64,000 bases of DNA from positions 744,001 through 808,000 of the forward strand of contig NC_091277.1 of assembly GCF_042100115.1 (NCBI RefSeq), given 5' to 3'. Positions within the stretch are counted from its first letter, which is position 1, and each line of letters opens with the position of its first letter. The notes below the pieces were generated by a model. It was not told the origin of the DNA. It worked only from the letters and a program-made list of their open reading frames with translations, and searched no databases. The translations under genes were made by a program, and so were the position numbers. This DNA is from Alternaria dauci. Taxonomy: Eukaryota > Ascomycota > Dothideomycetes > Pleosporales > Pleosporaceae. This document shows positions 51,983 through 64,000 of this stretch, piece by piece.

Positions 51983-53197
51983 CTAAGCAACCTTCCTCCC
52001 TACATTGCCTACTCCCCTTCCGACAACGCTAACGACGATTTCTTCTCTCTCACCACCTGCCTCCCTGAAGCCCCATGCGCTGCCTCCAAAGACCTTTGAA
52101 TCCCGTGCAAGTTGTATAATCTCCTCGCTGCCTAGAATGTCCTTGCCCAGCGCTACTCTTCCTACATCCTCGCTACCCATGGCCATGAGCATGAGAACGG
52201 TGGGCGCAGCTACATTCTCCACACAGCCTCCTTGCGATATCTTCTCGAGAAGCTGGTATGCGCATTGCTTGCCGATTTCGTCTGCCGGAACACCGCCATC
52301 AGGCGGTGAGCATACGTCGGCCGAGTATATGCATCCCGTACTGGTCTCTGCGACCAGACTGATTCCAAATCCCACTGCGCCCTTCACTTTTCCGCTAGAA
52401 TGGCCCTTGGCAGATGTTGGTATCAGAGGTGCGGCGCTTGCGTCTGAGAAGATGTACGTATCCGGGACGAATTTGTTGAGAATGCCTCTTGCAGTAAAGG
52501 TCATGCGCTCGTTGTTGCTTTTAGGGACCTCGACACAGTACGCCACACCTCTTATCTTCTTGACTCTTCCGGGGTTCAGCAGATGCAGTGTCTTTGGTAG
52601 ACGAACCTGGTGGTTAAAGACCAGTTGTACCTCTCCGCCCGCTCCCTTTCCTCCCGCAGGCGCAGAAGAGCGCTTGAGGATACGCAACTCGATATTTCGC
52701 TCGATGGCAAAGTTCTTATACAGCGGCAGGATAGCCGTACGAACGGTGTCTGCAGAGATGTCGCCAGCAATGGTGGACGCTGTGACACAGCCCTCGCCGT
52801 AAAAGACAACATTCATGTTTCCCTTGCTGAAGGGCGCGAGAACGCACAGGGGAACCAGCCACCAGCTCACACCCCTCTTTCTGCACTCTGCTGGTATCTC
52901 ATGCCTGATTACGCCTCCGCTGGCTCCCAGCCCCTCGGCGCTTCCGGTGATCAGACCAGGTCTGTAAACCAGTGTCGTACCCGTCATGCTGAATTGAATC
53001 TGGGAACCGTTCGTTACCGAATCAAGCAGTCGGATGAAGTTTGTCTCATGGCGCGTTAGGCCTGGTGTGGTTGAGGAAGAGCGAATTTGCGATATGCGAA
53101 CGGGTCGGCCGGTGAGTGTCGCCAAGAGGAGGCGCGAGATCATGTGCCGATGACCGGTGAAGTTCAAGGGCTGCTGCAGCGCTTCGTCGAGAGCCAT
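51983..53197 (-). CDS. rcl1: RCL1, RNA 3'-phosphate cyclase-like 18S rRNA processing factor
   Basis: One exon gives 404 residues from the ATG at 53197; the frame stays open upstream but only from a non-ATG codon. Matches to Rcl1: LATLTGRPVRISQIRS, FIRLLDSVTNGSQIQ, TGTTLVYRPG, LAPFSKGNMNVVFYG, RGVAYCVEV, and the C-terminal GRVALGKDI with EEIVVSVVGRG. Rcl1 is the catalytically inactive relative of RNA cyclase that binds Bms1 and takes part in early 18S rRNA processing in the nucleolus. The LAPFSK and SVTNGS wording favours Rcl1 over the true cyclase RtcA. An insertion of a few residues (SSAPAGGKGAGGEV) is compatible with fungal forms. Divergent from RTC4 across 282 bp. Confidence 0.92.
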   Translation of the reverse strand: MALDEALQQPLNFTGHRHMISRLLLATLTGRPVRISQIRSSSTTPGLTRHETNFIRLLDSVTNGSQIQFSMTGTTLVYRPGLITGSAEGLGASGGVIRHEIPAECRKRGVSWWLVPLCVLAPFSKGNMNVVFYGEGCVTASTIAGDISADTVRTAILPLYKNFAIERNIELRILKRSSAPAGGKGAGGEVQLVFNHQVRLPKTLHLLNPGRVKKIRGVAYCVEVPKSNNERMTFTARGILNKFVPDTYIFSDASAAPLIPTSAKGHSSGKVKGAVGFGISLVAETSTGCIYSADVCSPPDGGVPADEIGKQCAYQLLEKISQGGCVENVAAPTVLMLMAMGSEDVGRVALGKDILGSEEIIQLARDSKVFGGSAWGFREAGGEREEIVVSVVGRGVGNVGRKVA

Positions 53198-53479
53198 CGT
53201 GGGGGTGCGTTTGGGGTTTTGTGGTGTTTGGGGGAGGTTGCGACGGAATTGGATTGCCCATGGAACTTTTTTTGGCGGAGCTCGGGCGGTATCGATAAGG
53301 CTACCGCAGTAGCGCGAACGCCGTGTTCGCGTCGTGGAACATCGGCAGGCGCGTTGCATGAACTCGAGGTCGACTCCTCTCCTGCAGGATCCCGCCTTCA
53401 CGCGCGGCAACATCGCCTGTTCTTCGACAGGGGTTTATGCCTTTGCATTTTGTTCCAATTACGTTATTAACGCGCGGCA

Positions 53480-55144
53480 ATGCCGATACTGAGTAGGCAG
53501 ACGCCTAAATTGTTAACAAAGATTGGTGGAAAGCGCCATGCGGGCGCAGACGATCACGAAGAACCGATACCCAAGAGACGAGCGAAGGGTGAGACCGCCC
53601 CGGTAACGAAGCAGCATGAAATCGATGTCAACGCCGAACCCTTGTCTTCCGACGATGAATTACACGCTCCCCCACCGCGACCGGTTCAGCCCTCGAAACC
53701 TAGTAAACCAACGCCGAAAAGCGCCCTAGACACTCTAAGAGGACCACCAAGAAGGTCTGGCAAGAAGGCGCTTGAGATAATCCGTCCACCTGCAAGAGGG
53801 GCGTATCAGAATGGTCAAGCGCACAAAACGACCGGAGGGTTCGACGATAATAGGGAACACACACCCGCGTCTTCCGCGGGATCATCCAGCGACAGTCCAA
53901 TCAAATGGGGCATTGAACACGTTTCTCAGAAGAAGAACGCAAATTCCAAAGGCTATGGCTCCAAGACCAAGAACATACATGCACCGCCTCCGAAAAAGTT
54001 TGGCAAGGCAGCGTCAAAGACTACTGTGCAGATGTACGGATCGAAAAATAAATTGCGCAATGCCATGTCACAAGCCGGTGCTGAGAGCGACGGAAGCACA
54101 TCTGGCTTAGACGACGAAGAGCTCTTTGCGCTCCCCAAAGACAGTGACAGACAACAAGAGATGAACGATCTAGGACTACGTGAAGTTGAAAAGAAAGCAA
54201 AGGGTACAAAACCTAAGAGCAGCAATGCTGCACCTATTGCATTCGACGACGACGAGCTGGACAGAGAACTAGGGACCAAGCCAAAGAGCCCCAAGTCGCT
54301 AAAGGCAGAAAAGGCCGCCAGAACCGCCCACCTCATGAACCAGCTTAGTAGTTGGAAGGAAAATCAGGAACCACCGTCTTCGCAACCAAACTCCAGCGCA
54401 CCACAAGAAGCTCTCGACGACATCAATAGCTACATGAGCAAACTTGAGCCAGTAGAAGAGGAGGGCTCGCGATGCCTGCTATGTTCAAAGCTCGTTGAGC
54501 AGGAGGATTACTGGGACTTCTGGACAGGCAAGGAGAAAACAGTTAAAAACAAGACTGCATTCTGCCATGCGCATAAGAAGAAGTCAGCACACAAGGAATA
54601 CACCGAAAAGGGGTATCCAGACATTGACTGGAAAGCACTTCCCAGGCGAATACGCAGACACAAGACGACTCTATCACAGATACTAAACAACAATCAGTCG
54701 AGTATACACAGAGATCGTTACGAACCGTTGGCTCTGACAGGAAAAGCCGCCGCTGTACCCTCAAGGCGAACAGATCTGGCAGAAGACGTACAAGAAGAGC
54801 TTGAATCGTACGCTCTTGACGAGAAAGCCGTCTACCCAGGCTACTATGGTTCCCACGGTCGTCGCGTTATCACAGAGAGCGTCATGGATACTCTAAAGAA
54901 CGAGATGAAGAACTGCAAAGATCGCGTTGTGCAAGCATCTGGCATCGCGGCCTTTGTACAAGCTGTAATGGTTCCGGAGGCAGCAATCCTGCTGATCATG
55001 GATGATTGTGCAGTGAACAGGGAAGAGGCGGATGAGATTAGGGAAAACACGTACGATATGGGTCTCTTGCTCAATGAGGAGATTGAGGACGAGCTCGAAA
55101 GACAGGACGACAGTGATGATGAGAATGAGTATCAGTACAGGTAA
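53480..55144 (+). CDS. rtc4: RTC4-domain protein
   Basis: One exon gives 554 residues. The first ~300 are basic and disordered with nuclear-localisation-like runs (PKRRAK near 35). The C-terminal ~230 residues fit the RTC4 domain: paired cysteines and histidine (SRCLLCSKLVEQ, TAFCHAHKKK), then GYPDIDWKALPRRI, a helical part, PGYYGSHGRRVITESV and ASGIAAFVQAVMVPE. Yeast Rtc4 was named from a genetic link to telomere capping and its molecular role is unknown. The protein ends in an acidic tail. The stop TAA overlaps the ATG of a short open frame by one base (TAATG). Confidence 0.85.
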   Translation: MPILSRQTPKLLTKIGGKRHAGADDHEEPIPKRRAKGETAPVTKQHEIDVNAEPLSSDDELHAPPPRPVQPSKPSKPTPKSALDTLRGPPRRSGKKALEIIRPPARGAYQNGQAHKTTGGFDDNREHTPASSAGSSSDSPIKWGIEHVSQKKNANSKGYGSKTKNIHAPPPKKFGKAASKTTVQMYGSKNKLRNAMSQAGAESDGSTSGLDDEELFALPKDSDRQQEMNDLGLREVEKKAKGTKPKSSNAAPIAFDDDELDRELGTKPKSPKSLKAEKAARTAHLMNQLSSWKENQEPPSSQPNSSAPQEALDDINSYMSKLEPVEEEGSRCLLCSKLVEQEDYWDFWTGKEKTVKNKTAFCHAHKKKSAHKEYTEKGYPDIDWKALPRRIRRHKTTLSQILNNNQSSIHRDRYEPLALTGKAAAVPSRRTDLAEDVQEELESYALDEKAVYPGYYGSHGRRVITESVMDTLKNEMKNCKDRVVQASGIAAFVQAVMVPEAAILLIMDDCAVNREEADEIRENTYDMGLLLNEEIEDELERQDDSDDENEYQYR

Positions 55145-56284
55145 TGGGAGGTGAAGATCTTGGGTCTCGCCAGGTTTGTTTGCCAGCGTTGTTCTTTTAT
55201 GCGCTTTGCGTATCGTTTTGCGTTTTCGTTGGCTTCGGCCATATATTGCTGCGTGTTTTGATACCCAATACTACGCCCATGCCGCTTGCATTGCGGATGG
55301 TTCATTCTGCTGCACCCTACCACGCTTTTATACTCTCACGGTGAGTATTTCCTCTCTACATGTCACTCTATAGCCTCAAGCGACCACTACCTTCTCTCAT
55401 TCGCAGGCAGTTCTCGCGATCGTGGTCTTCAGGATCGCTGTTCGAGTACCTCGCCAGTGAGCCCGAGATCCTAAAATCCTACACACATGCAAGCATTCTG
55501 CTACATTTCATGTATGTCTCTTTTTGATCTCATTCGCCATCGATACACATGACTAGCAGAACGCATCGCTTGGCATCGTGTCTTCTATCCACACGACACC
55601 TTCGTATGGCGTCTTGGCATCTCTCTCAAAAAAAAACGCCCAGCTGCGACATAACGCGTCGCTCTGTCTCAAAATCTACTGAGGTCCGCTTATGTCTGTG
55701 CTCTACATGCGCTACCTTGTTGTTGTTTTCGACATTGCCTTTAGTTCTCCGAGACCGGAGAGAGTATAACGGGTACACCCGACTTTGCCGTGGAGCCAGC
55801 GTCAGATGGTGACGGCAGAATTTTGATGTCGGATGAGTTAATTTCCAGATATGTTTTTGACAGAGTGTAGAGCTGAATTCGGGAATGTCAGGTCGCTTCT
55901 GCTGTTTGGCCCGAGAGAAGCAGATGAGATAACAAGCCATAGCATATCGCTGGTTGGGTCTGGAAGAAAAAGGCTAGCGAACGACGTAGTCTCTCCGTCA
56001 TGGAGATTTTGGTTGAAAGCATGCAGAAAGTCGTGATATTGGGTGCTTCAATATTAAACCATAAAGAATGTTGTGACAAGAGAGAGAGTAATGCAAGTTA
56101 ACAGAAATATTCATACATGCATAGCGAACTGCATTCATAGTGACATGCGACGGGTATATTTCATTTCGACTCACCAACCGCTTTCATGAGCACATCTCCA
56201 ATATGCTCTCCCTATATGCTTTTGCATCTTCCAATTTGCGCCGTTTCCTTTTTGACTCCAATAGTATGCTATACAATCCATCAT
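55145..56284. other. Convergent region RTC4 / SNU114 with splice-like signals
   Basis: 1140 bp between two stops. A frame from the ATG at 55144 stays open to 55340. There a GTGAGT donor and a TTCGCAG acceptor (55406) would join it in phase to a second open segment ending at 55527, about 106 residues with one hydrophobic stretch. No family was recognised. It may be a small gene, a spliced 3' UTR or chance. The rest is AT-rich and empty. Confidence 0.25.
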
Positions 56285-59200
56285 CTACCCATCGAGCGCT
56301 CCACTCTCCTTGAGAGAATGGAAGAGCTCCGGCTCCAGGAATTTGCTAATTGTAACGTCCTCTGCGAGACCCTTCCTCCTTCGTGTCTTGAGTACGAAAT
56401 CGCGTGCTAGTTGTTGTGCGGTTGCGGGTTCAAGCGGTCGGGTTGTGATTTCTTTGTCGAGAGGGTCGCCAGGGACGATGGACCAGCGGTCGAAGACGAG
56501 GGAGAGAGAGACTTGTCCTTGTGTGTGGATCTACATAAGTTAGCATATGCTATGATAGCAAGCAACCGGAACAGAAGGTATGTACGTACCCTAAGATCGG
56601 TCTCGAAACCGAAAGAATCGATGACCGGGATAAGACCACGAACATTGTAGAGAGGAGTACCGGCAATGGGTCCGTCCTGCAGGACGTGTCCTCTCCTCCG
56701 TGCAAGGACTGTGTACAAACTACTCTTGGTGTCTGCAGGGCCGGTCATGCTGCAAGAGTATACCGGCTCCATCAGCCTGGGAGTTGCCATTAGGAAACTT
56801 GAGTAACATGCTCGCCGACTCGTGGGGATGATCTGACCACCTCCACGGAATATGGCTTCTGGTGCAAGGTCGACATCCGTGATGCGGAACTTTGTGTTGC
56901 GAATGGGCTCCTCGCAGAGCGGACCTTCACGGGTAGCCCAGCTGAAACCCTGTCGAATCGTGTCCCGGACTGAACGCAGAGTCTTGCCGTCGACCTCTCC
57001 AGGAATCGTGTCGTTTTGTAGGATGTTGGCACCCATGTCGTCAGGGCCGAAAGCCCAGATGTTGCGCGAGGCGAGCAAGTCATATCCGTAGTTGTCTTGA
57101 AAGAACTTTCCAACAACCTTGACGGGGTCCTTGATGTTGACCTTTCCAGCTTCGATGTCTTCGGCAATACCTGGGTCCAGCGGCTCAGCAATCATAGTAA
57201 GCTTATTCTTCTTGTTTGGTGTGAGCGCATAGCACTTGATAGCGGACATCTCGACAACCGTCTCGCAGAACCTTGTAACGGGATCGGACACCTTGATCTC
57301 CATGTCAGCATATAGCCGCCGTAGGTCATGCAAGACACAGTCCATGTAAAGTTCGCCGGTACCGAGAACGACATGCTCTCCTGACTCTTCGACCTTGGTT
57401 GTGATGAGCGGGTATGACTTGTTGATCTTGCGCAGACCGTCGAGCATCTTTGGTAGTTCGGAGGGGTTTATGGGTTCGACGGCGACCTTGAATACGGACT
57501 CGAAAAAGTGGCGGATGGGTCGGAAAATGTAAGCGTCTTCGTCATCGGGAAGTTTGGTGGATACAATAGTCGCCGTCTTGACGATCGAGTTGTCGACACC
57601 ACCAAGCAACACCCAGTTACCTGCCGGGACACCGCTGACGGGAATGTTGTATCTTGATTGCGCGATCCATGTGTCTGTCACCGTGGCGACAATCATATCT
57701 TCCTCATCTTCGATTGTGTAGCCTTCTCCAAGAACACGCACCGACTGCGGCGAAGTTGCGGTACCGCTCATTACACGGCCTAGTGCGGTGAATGATTTCG
57801 CATCTGTCGCGTTGAAGAGCTTCGTAACATGTACGACTAGAGGCCCGTTCTGATCGCACTTCTGCATGGCTTCGGCGGTCTTCGTATCCAGAGGTCCAGT
57901 GTAGTGCCTTTGTAGTAGTCGCTGCGCTCCCTGTTCAGGCGATGGAACATGTTGGGTGATCATGTCGACGAATCCCAGGGACGGACCGAAGTACTGCTGG
58001 CATACCAGACGCATCAACTCTTTCGCGTCTGTCTTGTATTCAGATGGCTTCAATCGGATGCCTAATGTGTCGAGCGTCTCCTTGAGGTCGTCCGGGCTCT
58101 GGCTTAGCGTGTGCGAGTAGATCTTGTAGACAGGCTCCAGGATCCAATGCACAAAGGAGCGCTGTGAGGCCTCCTCCTGTCGCTTGCGACTGAACTTGCG
58201 GCTTCCGGGGTTATAATAGATGTCGCCCCAAAGGCGCATGGCGAATTTGTCAATGTCCAGACCCTTCATTGGAACGCCAAATCCTGGCAGCTTGGATGGT
58301 CCAGGATAGAAGTCGGAGTACATCTTTGCGAAGGACTGGATGGTGAAGCACCAGCGCATGCTGGAGCAAGCGAAAGCGACGTTGCCTTTCTCAGGGCTTA
58401 CCCGTCTGCTCTCGCCGCGGCCTGGAATGGTGTTCTCGATGACGGTGTTGACTTCCTCGATAACGTGCTTGATCTTGAAGTATGCATCGCTGGGCGGCAG
58501 CTTGAGTTCGAGGATCAAGCGGTCCATCTTGTTGACCACCAGTGTGAGGGGCAGATCTTCCAGCACGGCGTGCTTTATGACTTGCTCCGTGTTGACCTGC
58601 ACGCCCTCGACTACATCCACGACCAAGACTACTCCATCGACGAGGCGCAATGAGGCGGCAACTTCGTCGGCGAAGTTTACGTGTCCAGGGGTATCGAGAA
58701 TGTTGACGAGATGCGACTTCAACTTTGTGTTCTGGAGGACGAGGCTCATGGGCGCAGCCTTGATGGAGAGGCCCCGTTCGCGTTCGAGCACGTGTACGTC
58801 GGTGTAGCGCAGTTGTTCCTCGCGCTTCTTGCCCCTCTTGTAGTCGAGGCGATCTTGAATGTCGTGTGTCTCCATGACCAGCATGTCCATGAAAGCGGTC
58901 TTTCCATGGTGCAGGTGTCCAGCGATGGCGATGTTTCGTATCTGGTCGGGAAAGTTCATCAAATCCGTCAGGAGCTCTCGTGAGTGGTGGACCGGAGGCA
59001 GGTCTGTCTCTTGAACGGTGAACTTCTTCTGCACCACTGGCGCAATTACAGGCTGGGCCAGCGACTGCGTGTCTTCCTCCTGCACCAGCACCTCGACATC
59101 TGGGCCGTAGACGTCAGAGGCGGAAGGGTAGTACTGCTTGTCTTCGTGGAGGATGACGGCGTTGGACGGGCCCTCGTCGACCTCCATGAGCTGCTGGTCA

Positions 59201-59378
59201 TTCCTGTCGGCGTCGTCATCGTCGTCGTCGAGGACATAGGCGTCGGCTGCCTCGCCGGTGCTCTGGACATCGTCATCGGACCCGGCCTCGCCGATGAAAT
59301 TTCCAAACCTGTGGCACGTCAGTCGCGTGGAATTTGTGCAGCGATTGGGGGCACTCACTCGTCGTAGAGGTCGTCCAT
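56285..59378 (-). CDS. snu114: SNU114, U5 snRNP GTPase (EFTUD2)
   Basis: Three exons (59359-59378, 56590-59308, 56285-56530) give 994 residues. Snu114 is the EF-2-like GTPase that controls Brr2 during spliceosome activation and disassembly. The first exon is only 20 nt (MDDLYDE), and the family start MDDLYDEFGNFIG is restored by splicing. After an acidic N-terminal domain come the GTPase motifs: G1 GHLHHGKT near 137, G3 DTPGHVNF and G4 NKMD. The EF-2-like domains II-V follow. The last exon adds VSLSLVFDRWSIVPGDPLDK and ends SLKESGALDG. Reading through intron 2 instead would give an unrelated Ser-rich tail, so the splice is well supported. Its partner BRR2 is in the same window. Divergent from ERG10 (274 bp). 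Confidence 0.97.
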
Positions 59379-59652
59379 GGTGGCGGTAGGGGTGGGTATA
59401 TGCGCGGTGGTGATGCGCGTCGAGCTCAAAGCTATCGCAAAAGTTCAGAGCGTGGCTCCGCGGGCTAGCGCTAGGCGGTGAGGGCGGAGGCGACGCAGGG
59501 ACGAGTTCTCACTACCCTGGGCGCCGTTGTCGCGCCCGGCTAAACTTCAAAAACATGTCCTTGCTGAAGTCGGGGCTTTTATTTAAAGACACGCCTGTAT
59601 ATCTCGTCTGCCCCCCTCCAATTGCCCTCCTGCACCTTTCCAGATAGCCAAC

Positions 59653-61111
<1,459 letters not shown>

Positions 61112-61969
61112 TTGTTGTCCCGTTAGATTAATGACGACGCGCAATGCCAGATATGAATGAAGATAATTACACGTGCACCATGGGCCACATCTCTGCATCC
61201 ACCTCGAACAAGCATATATATACCTCTCCAGAATTGTGTTGATCGTCTTGGACGACTCATTGGTCGAGTAGTTGGTTTCAGACTAGTGGAACGCTGCGCT
61301 CGCTTCGGAAGCGCTACAACCAGCACGCGGCATTGGCCAGCAACCGCTCTCTTCATCCCACCCTCGACCATCACGCGTTTCATCGCCTTGACAGCAAATC
61401 ACAGTTCGGCAACCGCGACAAATGCCTCAGGCAGTCAATAGTGCCCCTAGTGCCCGCCACATATCCACCAGCATGTGCGCTTCTGTCCGTTTCAAGCGCC
61501 TCAGTCCGTTTGCCAACGGGCCATCCGTCCCATTTCTCATGAAACGACCCATGTTTGGTCAGGAATCTGGACAGCCTTGCCAGCGCTATCGACTCCCCAT
61601 CATACGGGCCTGACTGGTTCCTGCAGGTCCCCCCCAATGTTGCTAACCGAAAATAAACTGGGTCCGTCTATAATTCCCATCATGTTGAAACGAAGCCCGA
61701 TGTGCCTAACGGGAGATGTACACTCACCCGCACTCGTCTAGTCAGTAGACGAGGCCCTTGGGGCGAATTGATGGTTGCCATGTTCGGGACGTTGGTGCGG
61801 CTCTGTTCTAGGCCTGCATATATAGGTAGGTCGTCCCTTTGCGACCACCTCGGGCTTGGTTACATCGCCATCTCGTACTGTCGTCTCTTCAGTTCTTGTG
61901 TCTTTTTTCACGCGTCTAGTACGCAGTCATTCATTACTATCTTCTTCTTCACTTTTCAGCGTCTTGACG
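61112..61969. promoter_or_regulatory. ERG10 3' flank and GH16 promoter
   Basis: 858 bp. TATATA at 61819-61824 lies 146 bp upstream of the GH16 ATG, a plausible TATA box for a regulated secreted enzyme. A pyrimidine run ending TTTTCAG (61950-61959) just before the ATG could be the acceptor of a 5'-UTR intron. No gene recognised. Confidence 0.4.
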
Positions 61970-63871
61970 ATGCGTTTCTCCACACTCACTTCGGCTGCGG
62001 CCTTTTTCCAACTGAGCATAGCTGGCTATGTTCTCGAGGACGACTACATGACGGACTTTTACGGGGCCTTTGACTTCTTTACCGGACCCGACCCGACAGA
62101 GGGTTTTGTACAGTATGTCGATGAAGCTACGGCAAGACAGACCAACCTTATCAACTCGTCTACCTCGGCGATCTCATGGGGCGTAGACACACAGAACCAG
62201 ACACCAGAAGGAAGGCCTAGCATTCGTATTGAGAGCAAGAAGACATACGATAGTGGGCTGATCGTGGTGGATGTCGCCCACATGCCCTTTGGCTGTGGTA
62301 CGTGGCCGGCGTAAGTAGACTCGACTTGATATACAGTTACATAACTGACGCACCATAGCTTCTGGACCACCGGTCCTAACTGGCCAAAGAACGGCGAAAT
62401 CGACATCATCGAAGGCGTCAACGACCAGACGAACAATGGCATGACCCTTCACACAGGCCCGGGTTGCCAGATTGGCGAAGACACCACCCAGTTTGCCGGT
62501 TCGGTAACCACAGGAAACTGCGATGTTGCTGCCGAGGGTCAGTTAAAGAACGCAGGATGCTCCATCGAACACCCATCAACCAAGAGCTACGGTGCAGGCT
62601 TGAACGCCATCGGCGGAGGTGTATACGCCACCCAATGGACTGCCGAAGCCATTAGCGTCTACTTCTTCCCACGCGACTCTATCCCGGAAGATGTTCTCGG
62701 TGACAGCCCAGATCCCAGTGGCTGGGGTAAGCCAGCTGCCAAGTTCGCCGGTGCTTGCGACATTGAGAACACATTCAAGCAGCAGCAGATCGTTTTTGAC
62801 ACTACGTTTTGTGGACAGTGGGCGGGCAGCGCTAGTGTGTGGAACGCCACGGGCAGTTCTTGCAGCAAGAAGGCATCGACGTGCGAGGAATGGGTACGAG
62901 ATAACCCAGAGGCTTTTACCGAGGCATACTGGACCGTCAATTCGCTCAAGGTGTACCAAGACGACGGTGGCTACGGCGCTGTCCCTCAGCCCTCCTCTGT
63001 GCCCGAGCAGAGCAGTGCTGCTTATATCCCTCAATCTTCTTCAGTGCCCGAGCAGAGTAGTACTGTCTCTGCCCCTCAGTCTTCTTCAGTATCCGAGCAG
63101 AGCAGTGCCGCATACGCCCCCCTACCAGTTCCATCGGAGACGCCAGCTGTGTCTTCTGGCCTTCCTGTGGAACCCGGATACCCTGCAGTCCCGACTTCGC
63201 TCATCACTCCTTCGGCGTCCGGCATCTTTGCACCAATCCCAACAAGCGAGACACTTTCTGTGGCTCCCTCTGCGATACCCAGTGCCCCAGTCGCATCGCC
63301 TCCTGCCGACGACGCTTCTCCCAGCATTCCCCCTGAATCTCCAAGCCCAATCGTTGCACCGACTACACAGGTCAATGCACCAGCTCCGGCACCAACAAAC
63401 AACGGTCCTATGTCCGGTTTTCAGTGGCCCAAAGCTGGAGCAGGTAGCGGCGATGAACCTTCGAATGAGACGCCGCCTTCGACAACAACTGCCGCGTCGC
63501 TTCCTGAGGGTACCAACACTCCGACCCAAAACTCGAGTGGCGCAGTGGCCGCTCCTAGTACAGTGCAAAGCATCGCTCAACCTTCCAGTGTACCCGCTGT
63601 ATCTCAAGCGCCCGCCGTGCCTGCTCCAGCGCCCACCGACGCTGTCAACGCCCCTCCAGTGGACGCAGTCGTCCCAGCAGACCCCGCCGCTCCTACTGTC
63701 ACAGATACCGTTCAGGCTGTGCACACAGTTTATGAGACAGTTTATGCCACTGTCACCGCTGATATTCCCGCCGCGACGCCGGCGCCTGCTGCCGCGGCCA
63801 GAAATGCACGCATGGCAAGACATGTCAGGGAGCACAGGCAGAGGCTCACGAGGCACCACGCAAGGCACTGA
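61970..63871 (+). CDS. Secreted GH16 endo-1,3(4)-beta-glucanase-like protein with Ser/Pro-rich tail
   Basis: Two exons (61970-62310, 62359-63871) give 617 residues. A signal peptide (MRFSTLTSAAAFFQLSIAG) precedes the GH16 domain (about 20-320). The active site is GEIDIIEG near 126-133, with the ExDxxE nucleophile and acid/base; FWTTGPNWP lies just before it, as in the fungal GH16 group acting on mixed-linked or 1,3-beta-glucans. The second half is a Ser/Pro/Ala-rich region that is probably O-glycosylated. It begins with three 15-residue repeats (62984-63118) and ends in an Arg/His-rich tail (ARHVREHRQRLTRHHARH) in place of a GPI-anchor signal. The 48-bp intron lies seven codons before the catalytic site, and splicing restores TWPAFWTTG. 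Likely works at the cell wall or on external glucans. Confidence 0.93.
62984..63118 (+). repeat. Three 45-bp in-frame repeats in the GH16 linker
   Basis: Each unit encodes 15 residues of the pattern PQxSSVxEQSSxxxx (units at 62984, 63029 and 63074). DNA identity between units is moderate, so the duplication is not very recent. Confidence 0.85.
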
Positions 63872-64000
63872 GCGGTGCTTGGCGGACGATGACAATGGTT
63901 TGGCTCGTCACACTGGTTGCTGACTTGCTGGTTTGGGTGGTTGGATACGGCGCACATATACCCCGAGTTTCTTTGTATATATCTTTTGAGCATTGGCAGC
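63872..64000. other. GH16 3' flank to window end
   Basis: Only 129 bp; nothing recognised beyond the likely 3' untranslated region. Confidence 0.4.

Noticed and set aside
63780..63871. GPI-anchor signal on the GH16 protein
   Set aside because: The C-terminus is Arg/His-rich, not hydrophobic, so a GPI anchor is not supported.
62619..63923. 434-codon overlapping frame in the GH16 gene
   Set aside because: A shifted frame of the Ser/Pro-rich linker, rich in Arg and Leu, without start context or homology.

Overview
The window is nuclear DNA of a filamentous ascomycete, most likely a Dothideomycete of the Pleosporales type. The evidence is the density of spliced genes with introns of about 48-56 bp carrying GTANGT donors and CTAAC/CTGAC branch sites, the fungus-specific families (Kex2, Pfa4, Hap3, Rtc4, DPP-V, DUF7708 proteins), and the length and spacing of the genes. 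The taxonomic placement is inferred from gene content, not from a database search.

Layout. 1-10 kb is the least conserved part: the 3' end of an unknown gene, a six-exon DUF7708/NTPase-like protein with a degenerate P-loop, a divergently transcribed AAA ATPase, a family 8 glycosyltransferase and an F-box-like protein. 10-24 kb holds housekeeping genes: the intronless 2213-residue spliceosomal helicase BRR2, the translation factor TMA22, the ER mannosyltransferase ALG12 divergent from the palmitoyltransferase PFA4, and the CCAAT-binding subunit HAP3. 25-32 kb has compact small genes: prefoldin 2 divergent from CMC2, an NTR2-type splicing factor divergent from the Sm protein SmG, and an ACAD10-type kinase. 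32-42 kb has a CLIP-170-type microtubule plus-end protein, the rRNA/tRNA acetyltransferase KRE33 (NAT10) and a cytosolic DPP-V-type peptidase. An unusual tRNA gene lies at 42.0-42.2 kb. 43-64 kb has a very large PhoD-type phosphatase divergent from kexin KEX2, RCL1 divergent from RTC4, the U5 GTPase SNU114 divergent from the thiolase ERG10, and a secreted GH16 glucanase.

Functional themes. Four spliceosome components lie within about 50 kb (BRR2 and SNU114, which act together in the U5 snRNP, plus SmG and the NTR2-type factor). RCL1 and KRE33 serve 18S rRNA maturation, and TMA22 and prefoldin serve translation and folding. ALG12, PFA4 and KEX2 serve the secretory pathway. Many neighbours share divergent promoters of 220-400 bp.

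The most striking observation is the tRNA gene at 42007-42169. It carries a normal anticodon-loop intron and also a 56-bp insert in the T-loop with GTACGT, TACTAAC and CCAG, the signals of a spliceosomal intron. Removing the insert restores a perfect T-arm and a perfect 7-bp acceptor stem. Other notable items are two GC-AG introns that are needed to read conserved proteins (TMA22, SmG), a 20-nt microexon, a third zinc knuckle lying in frame just beyond the TAG stop of the CLIP-170 gene, and a 3x16-bp repeat inside an ERG10 intron. All exon structures were assembled by hand from splice signals, reading phase and remembered family conservation. None was confirmed with transcripts.
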